From Oryza sativa Japonica Group (Eukaryota > Streptophyta > Magnoliopsida > Poales > Poaceae): DNA of 64,000 bases. The stretch's first letter is position 1; each line of letters opens with the position of its first letter. A program made the translations under genes and the position numbers. The stretch spans positions 637,501 through 701,500 of the forward strand of contig NC_089046.1 in assembly GCF_034140825.1 (NCBI RefSeq). Direction: 5' to 3'. Positions 1 through 14,867 of this stretch are shown in pieces. The notes under the pieces are model-generated. The model was not told the DNA's origin, made no database searches, and saw nothing but the letters and a program-made list of their open reading frames with translations.

Positions 1-560
1 TTTTGGCTAGGTTGTACTACAAACTACAACAACGATATTGTAGAAGAACAAGTCAACCTGAACAATAAGAAATAACAAGTTCAGTGATAACTGATAAGAT
101 CATTCACCTACCATCCAGCAGAAATTCATTTTTTTTGTCACTCGAGTCAGAACACCACAAATTCAATTTTCTCCACTACAAAACACCTCCATTATACGAT
201 TACACTATTAATTTTGTCACCATAAAATAGGTTAACATTCTTTTGTACAGAAAGAGGTACAAAACCACACAATCTTGTTTATACTAAAAGGGAGCAAACA
301 TATGTGCATTCATGGATAATATTTACCTCGAGTCTCCAGAGCTATCCATTTGGTTTTTCAGTAATTCTTCTAGATGGTTACATCTTAGTGGAGGGATCAA
401 AAGACCAAACCACAAAGGGTATCTTGTCATGTTGGCATGCCCCCATCTGATCCTCTCCACTTGCATGCACTTTCTGACTGTAGAGTTTTCCATTAATTAG
501 CCTGATACAAAAAAAAGGAAGATCAACTAACAAAATGCAAAGAATTACAAAGCCACAATA
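1..560. other. Intergenic sequence 5' of the first peroxidase
   Basis: AT-rich sequence with no convincing coding region, RNA gene or repeat end. Short open frames here have no family resemblance. It is presumably the upstream region of the peroxidase gene that starts at 662. Confidence 0.6.
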
Positions 561-582
561 ATATACATATGACAAATTGAGC

Positions 583-609
583 ACGTGCACAGAATTCTGC
601 CTATAAATA
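583..609 (+). promoter_or_regulatory. G-box core and TATA box of the first peroxidase gene
   Basis: A palindromic CACGTG (G-box core) at 583-588 lies just upstream of TATAAATA at 602-609, about 55 bp before the peroxidase ATG. The spacing suits a TATA-directed start with a short leader. G-boxes bind bZIP and bHLH factors, so stress or ABA responsiveness is plausible but inferred. Confidence 0.6.
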
Positions 610-661
610 TTCGTGTACATTTGACTGGCAACCAGCAACAGCACTCAAGCCTCCAAACCAA

Positions 662-2191
<1,530 letters not shown>

Positions 2192-3139
2192 GTCATAAAT
2201 TTTTACAGTCTAAGCCTGTGTGTGCCTGTGCGGAAGAGTGTAATGTTCAGAGAAGGGAGAAGTGTCCCTTTCCTGATGCTGTAGTCGTTTTGAAAGGTGT
2301 CTGTATTGCTATTAAAGAACACATATGTGAAAGAATAAAATGGCATAAAAAGGCAACTGGTGTAACAGTTGATATGGCCTTTCATCTTTTCATCCACAAT
2401 TCTTGCACTTGAAAGATCATTGATAACAAAACTCGGCTCCAAGCCTCTTACTATGGTTGATGAATTTCATGACTAAAACAAACTTGTAATAATAATGGTT
2501 AAGAACAACTGTTCAGAATGACTTGTCATGCTGGCAGTGATCATTACTTGGCTTAATTCCAATATTCAGTTCATTGACTATAGTTTCTTAACTAGTACAA
2601 CTCATAACCGTAGTATATCAAAGTTGACAAATTACATATCAATTGTGTAGGGTTCAGGTATATGATCACAGGATGATTAAAATCACCATTAAGAAATGTG
2701 GCAATCATGCTTATTTGAAAAGGAAAATTTGAACATTAGATATTTTCCTACCGTCTGCACTTGATATGCAGATATGCAAGTGCCTATATCAGCAACAAGG
2801 AAAAGCTAATAATATATCATATCATGATTTTGTTTTAGATAATATCATATAGTCATATTCAATAACAAAGTGAAAACATTGACAATTTGTCATATAGTAG
2901 ATGGAGATTTCTCCTTAGAACCAATATTTATTTTCTGAGGTAGACAAATATTTGCAACAAAATATATTGTTTCCCACGGAAGGTTTCCCAGTAAAATGAT
3001 TGGGAAGGTTTTGTTTTTCAATTGTGTAGAGCAAGCCAGTCCTATACAACAGAGTTGACAACTCAAAGGGGAAAAGAAAAAGAACAACAGTGCCAACTGA
3101 GTAGATAAAATCTTCCTAACACCATAGTCGAAAGCAAAG
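2192..3139. other. Spacer between convergent peroxidase 1 and BLOS1-like gene
   Basis: AT-rich sequence holding the 3' regions of two convergent genes. No coding region, RNA gene or clear transposon terminus was recognised. Confidence 0.55.
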
Positions 3140-3960
3140 TCAGGAGTGGTGAATGTTACGGATAGCTGCATTTATACTTTTACAGTCGAAATCCATGATC
3201 TTCATCCAGTTCTCATAATCTCCAATTTCCTGTAACAAAATAAAACAACAGATGTTTCAGCAACAAGAAATGGAATATGATCGACTAAGGAAACTACGCA
3301 AATTGCCCAGCATTGTACTATAGAATTTATCATGTTATTCCAAACGCAGTGCTGCACATGGATACTTTTGGGGAAAATGAACTGCACCAAAAGAAAGCAA
3401 TCCAAGCAATGTCATCTCATTTTTTATTATTTGACGATAAAAGAGCATGCGATTGGTGCTCTAGTAAGAGTAGTATCCATGAACCGGAGAAAAGCATCTA
3501 AAAAAAGGAGATGAAAGGAAGATGAGTAGACCTTCAAGACAGAGTTGATTGCGTTGGTGGCGGCAAGCCACTGGTCAGTCTGCTTCTTGTACCGTGCGAT
3601 TGTAGCAAGCAGCGCGCGGGCTTCAATCTCTATGCGCCTCTCGTTGATGTAGAGCTCCTGCGCTCCGCCATCAACCGTGGCCACGAGAAGATCTGCAACC
3701 CGCGCCGCGCTCCTCACTGCATCGATCTTTTCTCTGTCTGTATGTATTGACGGGGAACAAAAAAGGTCACTTGGCACTTGAAAAATCAAAGGTGGAAAGG
3801 AAATTTCATCAAAATTTTGGTATTTTGGCGAAATCAATAGGGGATCGGATCGAAGGGGGTTAGGGTTACCGGTTATCTTGCGCTGATGAAGGGAATGGTG
3901 GTGGTGGCGTTGCATAATGAGGAGCAGCGCCGCTTCCAGCTGCCCGCCCGCCGCCTCCAT
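3140..3960 (-). CDS. BLOS1: BLOC-1 subunit 1 / GCN5L1-like protein
   Basis: Three exons on the minus strand, 3960-3870, 3737-3532 and 3229-3140, give an exact 128-codon frame with GT-AG introns. The product matches the small coiled-coil BLOS1/GCN5L1 family in length and pattern. Residues around AVRSAARVADLLVATVDGGAQ (shown in part), the INERRIEIEARAL heptads, YKKQTDQW, and the C-terminal EIGDYENWMKIMDFDCKSI correspond to the conserved family core. BLOS1 is a subunit of a complex acting in endosome-to-vacuole sorting; in Arabidopsis it affects PIN transporter turnover (family knowledge). The start at 3960 opens with MEAAGGQLEAALL, and the upstream extension of the frame is presumably leader. 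A His run (HHHH) follows residue 18. The gene converges on peroxidase 1. Confidence 0.88.
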
Positions 3961-4225
3961 CTCCTCTTCAATCCGTGGATGGAATGGAAGCGAAGGGGAT
4001 TTGCAATTATGACACTGCAAGCATTAATATTTTCTATAATAACACTGAACCCACATTTCATAGACACAAATAGGTCCATTTGTCATCCACACGGAGTGTC
4101 AAAACAGCGAAGCCACCATATTTGCAGTTCTAATATTGCAATTTTCTTCGCGAGGGGAAGGAAGGGAACACGAGAGGCGATCTCCAGTGAGGGCCGGCGC
4201 GGCGACGACAGATTGGCGGTGCTTT

Positions 4226-4366
4226 TAACTATTTGCCACTTTTAGATTTGGCAAATAACTATTTGCCACCCCTATCTCAATGACATGTGGGTCCACATGT
4301 GTCTATGACATGTGGGTCCAGTGGCAAAAAGTTAATTGCCACATCTAAATGTGGCAAATGGTTAAA
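4226..4366. mobile_element. Small foldback MITE
   Basis: The left arm (TTAACTATTTGCCAC...) and the inverted right arm (GTGGCAAATGGTTAAA) are near-complementary, and ATGACATGTGGGTCCA is repeated in the centre. This is a short foldback element upstream of the BLOS1-like gene. The superfamily could not be assigned. Confidence 0.6.
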
Positions 4367-5172
4367 TATCTCCAGATTGGCGGGTGTTTTCAACGGACAA
4401 CCTCGGGTTAAGATGTATTTTTCTTCATACCCCTCGCACTTCACAAATTTTATGATGAGTTTTTTGTAAGGGGAAAAACAATCATTGTGAAGCGTTTGAT
4501 CGAATATGCATCAGATATGTGCTACAAGGGAGTTCAACATAAATTTGAGGATAAAATTTTGTAAATTTGTGACCTTCCAATTTACTCCTCGATTTTATGT
4601 GCCTATGATGGTTAAGTTTCGCAATTGGACATGTGAGTGGGATGGAGACTTTGCGAGGGTTTCCTCATTTAGAGGGACATCAAGGTGGTGGTACAAAATA
4701 CTACTATTGTGTGACGAGATGGTGAGGCAGCGGCTTCAGCGTTGAGTTGGCGTTGAGAAGTAAGAAAAGTAGTGGATGCTCTAAAAAGACAGTGAGAGAA
4801 AACAATCATGTTATGATAGTGGATCCAATATAATAGCAAAATATGTTGAAGGCGGAGGAGGCCAATAACACGAGAGAAATGAAGTAGAGATGAAAATAGA
4901 GATGCAATTACGAGGGGATAGGTTATGGGTAGGTAGCACCAACGAGGTGTGCTAACGAGTGATGGAGCACGTGGTAGATGGCATGATATCGTTGCATACA
5001 TTGGTTAAGCTTCTCGAGTTGATCTACCAACTTACCAAGAAACAATGAAAGAGGGTGAGAAGAAGAATGCAGACATATCTAGAGGTTAGTAGACCAAGAT
5101 TTATAATCTTTGTACTTCAATTCTCACAAATCAAGGTCCATATGTGACTTATAACAAGGTAGGTAAATTATA

Positions 5173-5318
5173 CTCCCTCCGTCTCATAATATAAGGGATT
5201 TTAAAAAAAAATTATGACACATCCTAGTACTACTAGTTTAGACATAGATAGCCTATCTAGATTTATAGTACTAGAATGTGTCACGTCCTTTTAAAATCTC
5301 TTACATTTTTTTTATCTC
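5173..5318. mobile_element. Stowaway-like MITE, degraded right end
   Basis: Begins TA|CTCCCTCCGTCTCATAATA, the typical Stowaway (Tc1/mariner) terminus. The right arm (CCTTTTAAAATCTCTTACATT) is complementary to the left but lacks the final GGAGGGAG, so that end has decayed. Confidence 0.7.
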
Positions 5319-6044
5319 ATACTAAGCAATAGCCGGTTTTAGTTGTCTTTAAAACCAGCTTAGAAACTGAATTTATTGCTTGATTGCATTTGCATAGTGT
5401 ATAATTAACCTCCATATGTATAAGAACATCTGAAACTTCAGTATATTAAAATCCGTTTTCACGATTTTGATGAACGCCTAGTCTGTAAGGATATAAATGT
5501 TCCTGATCGTGTATGATGAAATTTATAACAAATATGGTTGTGGGTTACCGGACCAAAGTTTATAATCTTTGCGCTTAAAAAACCGATAGGTTTGCATGTA
5601 GTGGGATGTGCATCTGTACGCCTTACCTCTAGTAGCCAAATCTTTTCAGATGCAACTCCTTATCATGTGTCTTTTATCTTGACAAGAATGCATGATGGAA
5701 CTTAGTATTAGCCTTGTTGCCCAATCTCCATCTTTTGATTGTTGACCAGTCTCTTTACATCTTAACAGCTCTTTAACTTTTGTTAATGATGTCTTGTCAA
5801 GCTAAGTAGCTTAACTAGCTAGCACACTGTAGGCCATTGACTTGTTAATATACTGTAGATGCATGGTCTCTGTTTTCCTTCTGCAGTATACTAGAGTACT
5901 AGACATGCATGCAGATTTGGTCTTGTTTGATCAGCCAAAACCTCCATTGATTGCGGTCCAAAAGCAGATAAACCCACTACCTGCATGATCGAATGCATTC
6001 GGCAGCCATGTAGCACTGAATTCGGTTGACTAAGATTGTGTTTA

Positions 6045-6312
6045 GTTCACGAGAAGAAAATTTTTTGAATGTCACATCGGATGTTTAATCGGATATCGGA
6101 AAAGATTTTTGGACACGAATGAAAAAATTAATTTCATAACTCGTCTGAAAACCGCGAGACGAATTTTTGAGCCTAATTAAGCCGTCATTAGCATATATGG
6201 GTTACTATAGCACTTATAACTAATCATGAACTAATTAGACTCAAAAATTCGTCTCGTGATTTCCATGTAAACTGTGCAATTAGTTTTAATTTTTATCTAT
6301 AATATATTATAT
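6045..6312. mobile_element. Palindromic MITE of a common rice type
   Basis: Inverted arms around CGAGACGAATTTTTGAGCC (about 6156) and ACTCAAAAATTCGTCTCG (about 6240) flank a centre containing GGGTTACTATAGCAC. This structure is typical of abundant rice MITEs. The family was not assigned. Confidence 0.6.
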
Positions 6313-8118
6313 ACTACAAGAAACAAGCTAGACGTCTTGTCATGGTTAATTAGCTAGGTAGGTAGTTCCAGAAAAGGTTTCTTGCCAAAGTGCAGCCTTC
6401 TCATAAAAACATCTCCCCAGAAAACAAAATGAGACATTTGAGCTACCGGAAGGACATTTTGACTTATCTACATTTTGTATTGGTTAAATCAAGACCTGAA
6501 ATGCCATTGTCCATGTCACTACTTCAATTGATAACATGCACGTATGGCAATATGATGTTTTTCATGCTCAATGCATGATTGATCATCCTAAAGGTCCTAA
6601 AGGTAAATAGGTGATTAAGGATGGATTATTTGCAGTTTAATCTGCGATGACGGAGTACACGTACGACGTTGAGTTTTAGGTTTGCTGAGTACGATCCAAA
6701 TCGAATCTTTGTACTGCATCAGCTGCTTGCTTTGCCTAATTGATTCTTAATTCCGACACTCCATCTAACAATCCTGTACTGCTAGTTAATTTCATAATGT
6801 ACTTCCTATATCGACCGGCCTTATATATCTTGCTCGTCCTTTCCGTAGTAAGGATATTTACTACTAGTCACTTATAAGCAAGCGATTATAGTCGATGCCA
6901 TTAAGGCGTTAACTGCTACCACGATAACAGATAGGTTCGATGATGCGTCCATCTTAAGGTTGGAGCTGCTGTGTCAATTAGACGGCAAGTTCAACAATGA
7001 TGACACGTATATATCCTCTGGGAAGTCTGTTTTTTAAGTACGCCACACCCCTACATATCCTCGCCAGTTAAAAAAAAGAGCAAAATAACATTAATTATAT
7101 CCTTTAGTAAAAAAATAGAAAAAATAGCGTAAATAATACTTTATATTTAAGTTTAGGTTTCCGTTGTTACGCACGAGCATCCAACTAGCTAGTATACTAA
7201 GCAACTGAGTATCATCATGAGTAATATTCTAATCTTCTTCATGTGTGTTGGGCCTGGTCTCTCTACGGCTACGTATACGGCATGCAGAATTGTTGGGGTT
7301 AATTAGCGCGCTCCTACATGTACGTGTTATTCTAGCTGATAGCAGAGCTACTAGTAACTAGGAAGAAATAAAGCAGACGAAAGATAGGTGAACTCACCGT
7401 GCTAGCTTTTCTAATGTTTCCCCCCTGTCATTCGTTTAGCTTAAATCAAGTTGCTCTTACACTAGCTAGCTGATCGAGCCGTGTAAACTATATATTTATC
7501 TTGGATTTTGGTTGGTGATATGCTATAGCTCCTGCCTCGTTCTCCATAAAAGAATTAAACTGGCCAATGATCAAATATGGTGTGTGCACTTGTGCGTGAT
7601 GGTTATTGATCAACTATATAGGCCATCCAGACAGAATCTCAGCAAATCAGTGACTGACATTTCATCTGCATATGCTTCTATTGCAGTTGCTAGTTAATTA
7701 GCTACTAGACTTTTCGTAAGATCAGAGGAACATGCATGTACGTAGTGCAATATACTAAGCTGATCTTTTTCTCATGCATGTTTGCGTGTGTCAAGTTTAA
7801 TTTATAGTATGTATATATATATATATATATATATGAAAAACAACAACATTAGCTTTAGGAAACTTCTCCATCCTCTGCTCATCAGGTCCCTTGGACTAAA
7901 AGCAAGATCATGGAGATCGATCAGTACGCATGCACTTGTCAAAGGCCTCAAATTAACCAATAAAAAATAACCTCTCTAAAGTGGGAGGTTAATTAGGGTT
8001 GTGTGAACTGCACTAAAACTAAGTACCACAGTAGTACTATACTTTGACCCAAAACAACACCTACAAAATCTTACAACAGCATTACATAACAAACAAAAAT
8101 AATGATATATGAGCAGAT

Positions 8119-8202
8119 ACATCTGGTACATGGATGTTATTATAACAAAATGGAGAAGCGACATCTGGTACATGGATGTTGTTATAACAAAATGGAGAAG
8201 CA
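8119..8202. repeat. Two-copy 42-bp tandem duplication
   Basis: The unit starting ACATCTGGTACATGGATGTT at 8119-8160 recurs at 8161-8202 with only a couple of mismatches. A recent local duplication with no coding signal. Confidence 0.85.
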
Positions 8203-8707
8203 AACCTAACCGGAATGGACGTATGCAGGTCAAATTCGTCAGCTAAACGGCTTGGACTCCTGCCTAAGCTAGCACCCATGCTCCGGCAGGTAGAAATGCA
8301 TCATGTCGGAAGTAAAACTAATTGCATTATATTGCAATATACTGTACTATTTTAAGTTATCTGAGTTGTTAGTAAAAGCTAAAGAATTTTTGCTGACTGC
8401 ATATGATAGTAGTAACTTGGAAGGTGAGTAATCTATAGTGTATTAACCAACGACCAGCATGATCTTCTTTGACTAGTATATACTAAACGACTGAATTGTC
8501 GATCCTCGTAGACATATTTTGCCCATGAACGTCCATGTAGCTACTTTCGAGTTTCAATGGCGCTTTCCAAGGCCATGTACTTTGATTACCATGATCGATC
8601 ATTTGATAATGAGCAGCTTGCTAACTGCATGTGTTAGCCTAGCTCCCTTAGGAAAAAGGGGAAAAAAAAAGAAAGGAACAACTACAAAAGACACACATAT
8701 ATACATA

Positions 8708-9130
8708 GTACAAAAAACCAGACCGGACCGACGGTTGAACCGGAACCAGAGGTCTGGATGGCTCGGTTTGCTGTAAAGACCGCCCCTGCATTTGAACCGG
8801 AATAAACCGCTTGAACCGGATGGTTTTCATGTGAACCGGTGAACCAGAGAGAACCGAGCCGGCCGGTTTGTCATGCCAAGAGAGGATGGGCCAGTCAATG
8901 CCTTGTGCGCGCAAAGATCTCAAGGCCCACGGTGAATGTGTACTATTGAAAATAGCAAGAAAAATGTGGGGAATGGGGTTCGAACCCTGGTTGGCTGGCT
9001 GTTTTCAACGGAGGATATGCAACAATATAACACTTCCGGTTCAACATTCGAACCGTGTGAACCGGCGGTTGAACCGCTGGACCGGTGACCCAGGGACTTG
9101 AGCGGTTCGATCACCGATTCGGTTTTTTCA
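8708..9130. mobile_element. Inverted-repeat DNA element rich in AACCGG motifs
   Basis: The left end, ACAAAAAACCAGACCGG and GGTTGAACCGG, is mirrored on the right by CCGGCGGTTGAACCG and CCGATTCGGTTTTTTC. Internal GAACCGG/CCGGTT motifs recur in both orientations. No target duplication was found and no superfamily assigned. Confidence 0.5.
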
Positions 9131-9144
9131 ACTATGCATATATA

Positions 9145-9377
9145 CTCCCTCTATCCTAAAATGTTTGACGCCGTTGACTTTTTTAAACATGTTTAACCGT
9201 TCGTCTTATTAAAAAACTTTTGTGAAATGTGTAAAACTATATGTATACATAAAAGTATATTTAACAATAAATTAAATGATAAAAAAAGAATTAATAATTA
9301 CTTAAATTTTTTGAATAAGACGAACGGTCAAACATTTTTAAAAAAGTCAACGGTCAAATATTTAGAGAACGAGGGAG
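9145..9377. mobile_element. Stowaway MITE, complete
   Basis: Runs from TA|CTCCCTCTATCC to GAACGAGGGAG|TA. The arms are complementary (GTTTGACGCCGTTGACTTTTTT against AAAAAAGTCAACGGTCAAATA) and TA flanks both ends. Length is 233 bp. Confidence 0.85.
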
Positions 9378-9897
9378 TACTATGCATTATGCATATATAT
9401 GTAGGCATGCATGATGATGCTTTAGCTTTACTTAAGCGTGTATAACTGTTGGACGCGGTCCAAGTGTTCTCACGTACCAAATCCTAGCTAAAAGTACGTG
9501 TACATTCTTTTCTCTTTTTTTTCTGAAACTGCAAAAAAGAAAAGAGAAGAAGAAAAGAAAAGAATGGTGCACTAGTATACGTGGCTACTCCACAATGCCT
9601 AACAATATAAGGAAAAGGCACAGCAAAAGGACCGACACGGCAAGAAAGATGGTATAGACAGTGCAGCTAGCTGAAGGTGCAGGCTTTGCATAGTGTGAAG
9701 CGTCTGATTCTCTGACGGCCAGCAGCATATTCAGCATGGACGGTTTGATTGATGATCAACTCAAAGTCCAACAGAGTAGGTGAACATTAAGACACAGAGA
9801 TGACCATGACGCAATCTAATCATGAAGACACCATGTATTTTAATTCATACTCTAATTAGCTACATACTCTTGTGCCTCTGTGAAGCTCTAACTCAGC

Positions 9898-9905
9898 TAT
9901 AAATA
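9898..9905 (+). promoter_or_regulatory. TATA box of peroxidase 2
   Basis: TATAAATA in the context CAGCTATAAATACATGC, about 145 bp upstream of the ATG at 10050. Confidence 0.6.
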
Positions 9906-10049
9906 CATGCACCACCACAGCTCTGCTATCTCCAGGCACTGGTGCACTCACCAAATCAACAAGCTAGCTAACTAAGCTTACCACACTCACATACTCCTAT
10001 ATATTTTGGCACGCATTGATTACCTGCTAGCTCCTTGAGCAATATCAAT

Positions 10050-12247
<2,198 letters not shown>

Positions 12248-12762
12248 GAAATGATTAAGAGGCAAGCTGTGTTCATGTCCAGTAGTGCAAACGCACATTG
12301 TGTCGTGTTTCTTGCGGATATGTTTGCAACATCTCCCTTAATTTCTTTCATGTGTTTATGTATCATTATGTTCGTTTGAAATAATGAAAGTACTATGTGA
12401 TTTGTTTTAATGTAACATATGCTTAGTTTATGTGGTGGTAAATGATCGGTTAGGTTTGGACTATAGCACGATGGAACTTGACTGAAAGACTGAAAAGGAG
12501 TTTATAACTAAAAAATGAATTGGATGAGTAAAACGAAAGGCAAAATACATTCAAAAGAAAAAAAAAGAAAAGAAAGGCAAAGTCAATATCGACTCTTGTA
12601 CGTGGAAGTATAGTGTGTGTTTAACTTGAGTAGGAATTGATGTGACAAGCTAACAAAATTTATGGACCTTTCTATCATCATCATATACGCGGTTGATCTT
12701 TTTGTTGATGGTGTAGTTGGTTCAGCTAGTTAAATAGTAATCACAAAACTCGAAACAAGAGC
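12248..12762. other. Spacer between peroxidase 2 and tRNA-Ser
   Basis: AT-rich 3' flank of peroxidase 2, with a short GA-rich stretch near 12555-12580. No gene or repeat terminus was recognised. Confidence 0.5.
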
Positions 12763-12844
12763 GTCGATATGTCCGAGTGGTTAAGGAGACAGACTTGAAA
12801 TCTGTTGGGCTTCGCCCGCGCAGGTTCGAACCCTGCTGTCGACG
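12763..12844 (+). tRNA. tRNA-Ser (anticodon UGA)
   Basis: An 82-nt cloverleaf. The acceptor arm GTCGATA pairs with TGTCGAC (one G-U), with discriminator G at 12844. The D-arm region GTCCGAGTGGTTAAGGAG fits the A box. The anticodon arm CAGACTTGAAATCTG exposes TGA. The long variable arm TTGGGCTTCGCCCGC is typical of class II tRNA-Ser. The T arm is CAGGTTCGAACCCTG (B box). No CCA is encoded, and a T-run from about 12849 is a Pol III terminator. A Pack-MULE is inserted about 20 bp further on. Confidence 0.95.
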
Positions 12845-12848
12845 ACCA

Positions 12849-12857
12849 TTTTTTTTT
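12849..12857 (+). terminator. Pol III T-run after tRNA-Ser
   Basis: An uninterrupted T-run directly after the tRNA 3' end, sufficient for RNA polymerase III termination. Confidence 0.8.
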
Positions 12858-13469
12858 AGGCTTTTTAATCTTTGGAAAAGGTACACCGAAGGTCCCCCAA
12901 CAGCCCAACTTATCATCGAATTAAAAAATAGTCCCCCTACCGCAAAATCGGATACAACGCCAACAACCCAACTTATCATCGAATAAAAAAAATAGTCCCC
13001 CAACCGTAAAACCGGATACAAAGCATCCCTTAATTTACAAAACAACTGCAAACTAGGTCTCTCGACGGCCTAGACCGACGTGGCAGCTGACTTAGCGTGT
13101 GACCCGCGTGGGCCCCACATGTCAGCCTCTACTTCCCCTCCTCCCCTTTCAACGGGCGATAAGGCTGGGTACGGTGGGCGCGGCGGACGGCCAACGCGGA
13201 GGAGCTGGGCGGCACCGACGGCGGGGGAGGAACTGGACGGCGTCGGCGATGGGGGAGGAGCTGGGTGGCGGCGGCGCGGAAGAACTGAGCGGCGGGGGAG
13301 GAGCTGTGAGCCGGCGGGCGTGTGGGGGAGGAGCTGCGCGCGTGGGCCGCCATCGTCGTCGTCGTCGTCGTCCGCCACCGCCACCGCCTCGCCGGCCTTC
13401 TCCGCCCGCCGCAACTTCGCCGGCTTCACGCGCCGTCACCCCACTCCGCTCGCCGTCGTGCTTGAGCTC

Positions 13470-13690
13470 GTCTTCTTCTATCTCCCCCGTGCTCCCGCCG
13501 CCCGACGCCGCCGAGGTGCTCGCCTCGCGCCTCGGCATCCACCCCTCCCTCCGCACCCTCAACTTCGCGATGCGCTCCGCGCCGCGCACCCCGACCTCGT
13601 CTTCCGCCTCTTCTTCCCCGACTTCCTAGGCGACGCCGCCACCGTAGCCTTCCTCGTGCGTGCTTGCTCCTCCGAAGGCTGCCCGCTCGA
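13470..13690 (+). pseudogene. Second captured gene fragment, possibly PPR-protein N-terminus
   Basis: The plus strand reads LPPPDAAEVLASRLGIHPSLR and, in a neighbouring frame, [21 protein letters not shown] then [16 protein letters not shown]. The style resembles the leader and first repeats of rice pentatricopeptide-repeat proteins, but the match is by feel only. The two pieces are in different frames, so the fragment is non-coding as it stands. Confidence 0.35.
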
Positions 13691-13744
13691 CGGCCTCCGC
13701 CTCCAGCGGGTGAGGAGCTGGGCGGCGTTGGGGAGGACGAGAGA

Positions 13745-13984
13745 GCAGTCGAGCGACAGGAACGCGTCGATGGCGGCGGCGGCGGCGCGGATGTGCCACT
13801 CGATGGCCTTGCTTGGTTGGTCGACGCCGAGGCGGTCCTGGATGTCGTAGAACGCGATGGCCATCGGCACCGATAGCCTGACGCAGCGGTCGCGGAGCCC
13901 CCGCGACGTCACCACCTTGCTGTGCTTGTCCTTCTCGCCCGCCACCACGCACGCCACCCGGCTCGTCCGCCATGCTGCTGCCAT
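13745..13984 (-). pseudogene. Captured TCP transcription-factor domain fragment
   Basis: The minus-strand frame opening at 13984 reads [18 protein letters not shown]..., then [18 protein letters not shown] and DQPSKAIEW...[14 protein letters not shown]. This is an almost complete TCP bHLH-like DNA-binding domain of the class II CIN type (rice PCF5-8-like). Compared with the family consensus, a basic-region Arg has become Cys, and helix residues have changed to Met and His. There is no surrounding TCP protein: after NAAQLL the frame runs into unrelated sequence. It lies inside the Pack-MULE at 12874-14477, so transduplication is the likely origin. Whether the frame is transcribed is unknown. 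Confidence 0.85.
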
Positions 13985-14867
13985 GGCCGCCGACGCCGAC
14001 GAGCGTGCAGCACGGGCGCTAGCGCTCCTTGCCGACGACGACCTCCTCCATGGCCGACGCTTGCGCTAGCTCATGCGAAATCCGCCTCGGCTTCGTCTGC
14101 TCGATTTTAATGGAGGCTGCTTTAGCACCTCGTGCTTCTGCCGTCGCCTCCCTCCCCTTCTCCCGTGTCGCCGCCGCCGAGTTGCTGTCGCCGCATCGCT
14201 GGCCGGCTGTCCGACCTCCTTGTCCCGGTGACCTCCTCCCCACCGCCGGCCGGCTTGCCCAGAGGAGATGAGTGAGAGAGAGAGAGGAGGAGGAAGGGAG
14301 AGGAGGGGAAAGAAAGAGATGATGACGTGGCGTCCTGACATATGGGGCCAATGTGGGTCTCACGCTGACTCACCCGCCGGTTTTGTAAGTTAAGGGACGT
14401 TATATATCTAGTTTTGTGGTTGTGGGACGATTTTGTAATTCGATGACAAGTTGAGGGACCTTCGGTGTACTTTTTCCTTAATCTTTTTATTCCTTCAGTA
14501 TCAATGGGCCTTTGTTTTTTACTCACTCCTTGAGTGGGCCGGCCTTAATTTCTATTGGGCCGCATCTCATTTCATACAGCTGAAGCCCACAGTTGTGTCG
14601 AAATCCAACTTCCAACCGCATGAGCTAATCCAATCACTGTTCGGCGTTCTAATCTGTTTTTTTTCTCCTTTTCCTCCACGAATTCATACCCTCCACGCAA
14701 CGGAAACCACACCACACCCCGATACGACTAGGATTTCCTCTCTGCTTCTTCGATCCCCTTGTTATTACAATCGATCCTGCAAGAGAAGCACTCTATAATT
14801 GCAGCGGCAAGATCGATTTTTTACAAACCAACAAAGCAGAAAGGATTCACGCGCCGCCGCTTGCGAT

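Larger units (their letters stand above)
3961..10049. other. MITE-rich intergenic spacer between BLOS1-like gene and peroxidase 2
   Basis: About 6 kb without a credible gene. It holds a foldback MITE near 4226, a Stowaway remnant at 5173, a palindromic MITE near 6045, a 42-bp tandem duplication at 8119, an inverted-repeat element near 8710-9130 and an intact Stowaway at 9145. The remaining sequence is AT-rich and unassigned, with TA microsatellites such as 7812-7832. Confidence 0.6.
12874..14477. mobile_element. Pack-MULE-like element with captured host-gene fragments
   Basis: Terminal inverted repeats begin GGAAAAGGTACACCGAAGG on the left and, inverted on the right, GGAAAAAGTACACCGAAGG. Similarity extends over roughly 150 bp, with a partial repeat of the left-end motif near 12960-13020. 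A perfect 9-bp target duplication TTAATCTTT lies at 12865-12873 and 14478-14486, as expected for Mutator-like elements. The interior lacks a transposase and is very GC-rich. It holds a TCP-domain fragment (minus strand, about 13984-13745) and a second proline/leucine-rich piece (plus strand, about 13470-13690) that looks like the N-terminal part of another host gene. The family recurs as a single end at about 53072. Confidence 0.9.

Noticed and set aside
8940-8990. GGGGTTCGAACCCTGG resembling a tRNA T-arm
   Set aside because: No acceptor, D or anticodon arm can be folded around it. It lies in an AACCGG-rich repeat element.
13149-13589. Long GC-rich open frames on both strands within 13.1-13.6 kb
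   Set aside because: They are Arg/Pro/Gly low-complexity frames inside the Pack-MULE. They arise from GC bias and overlap each other in many frames.
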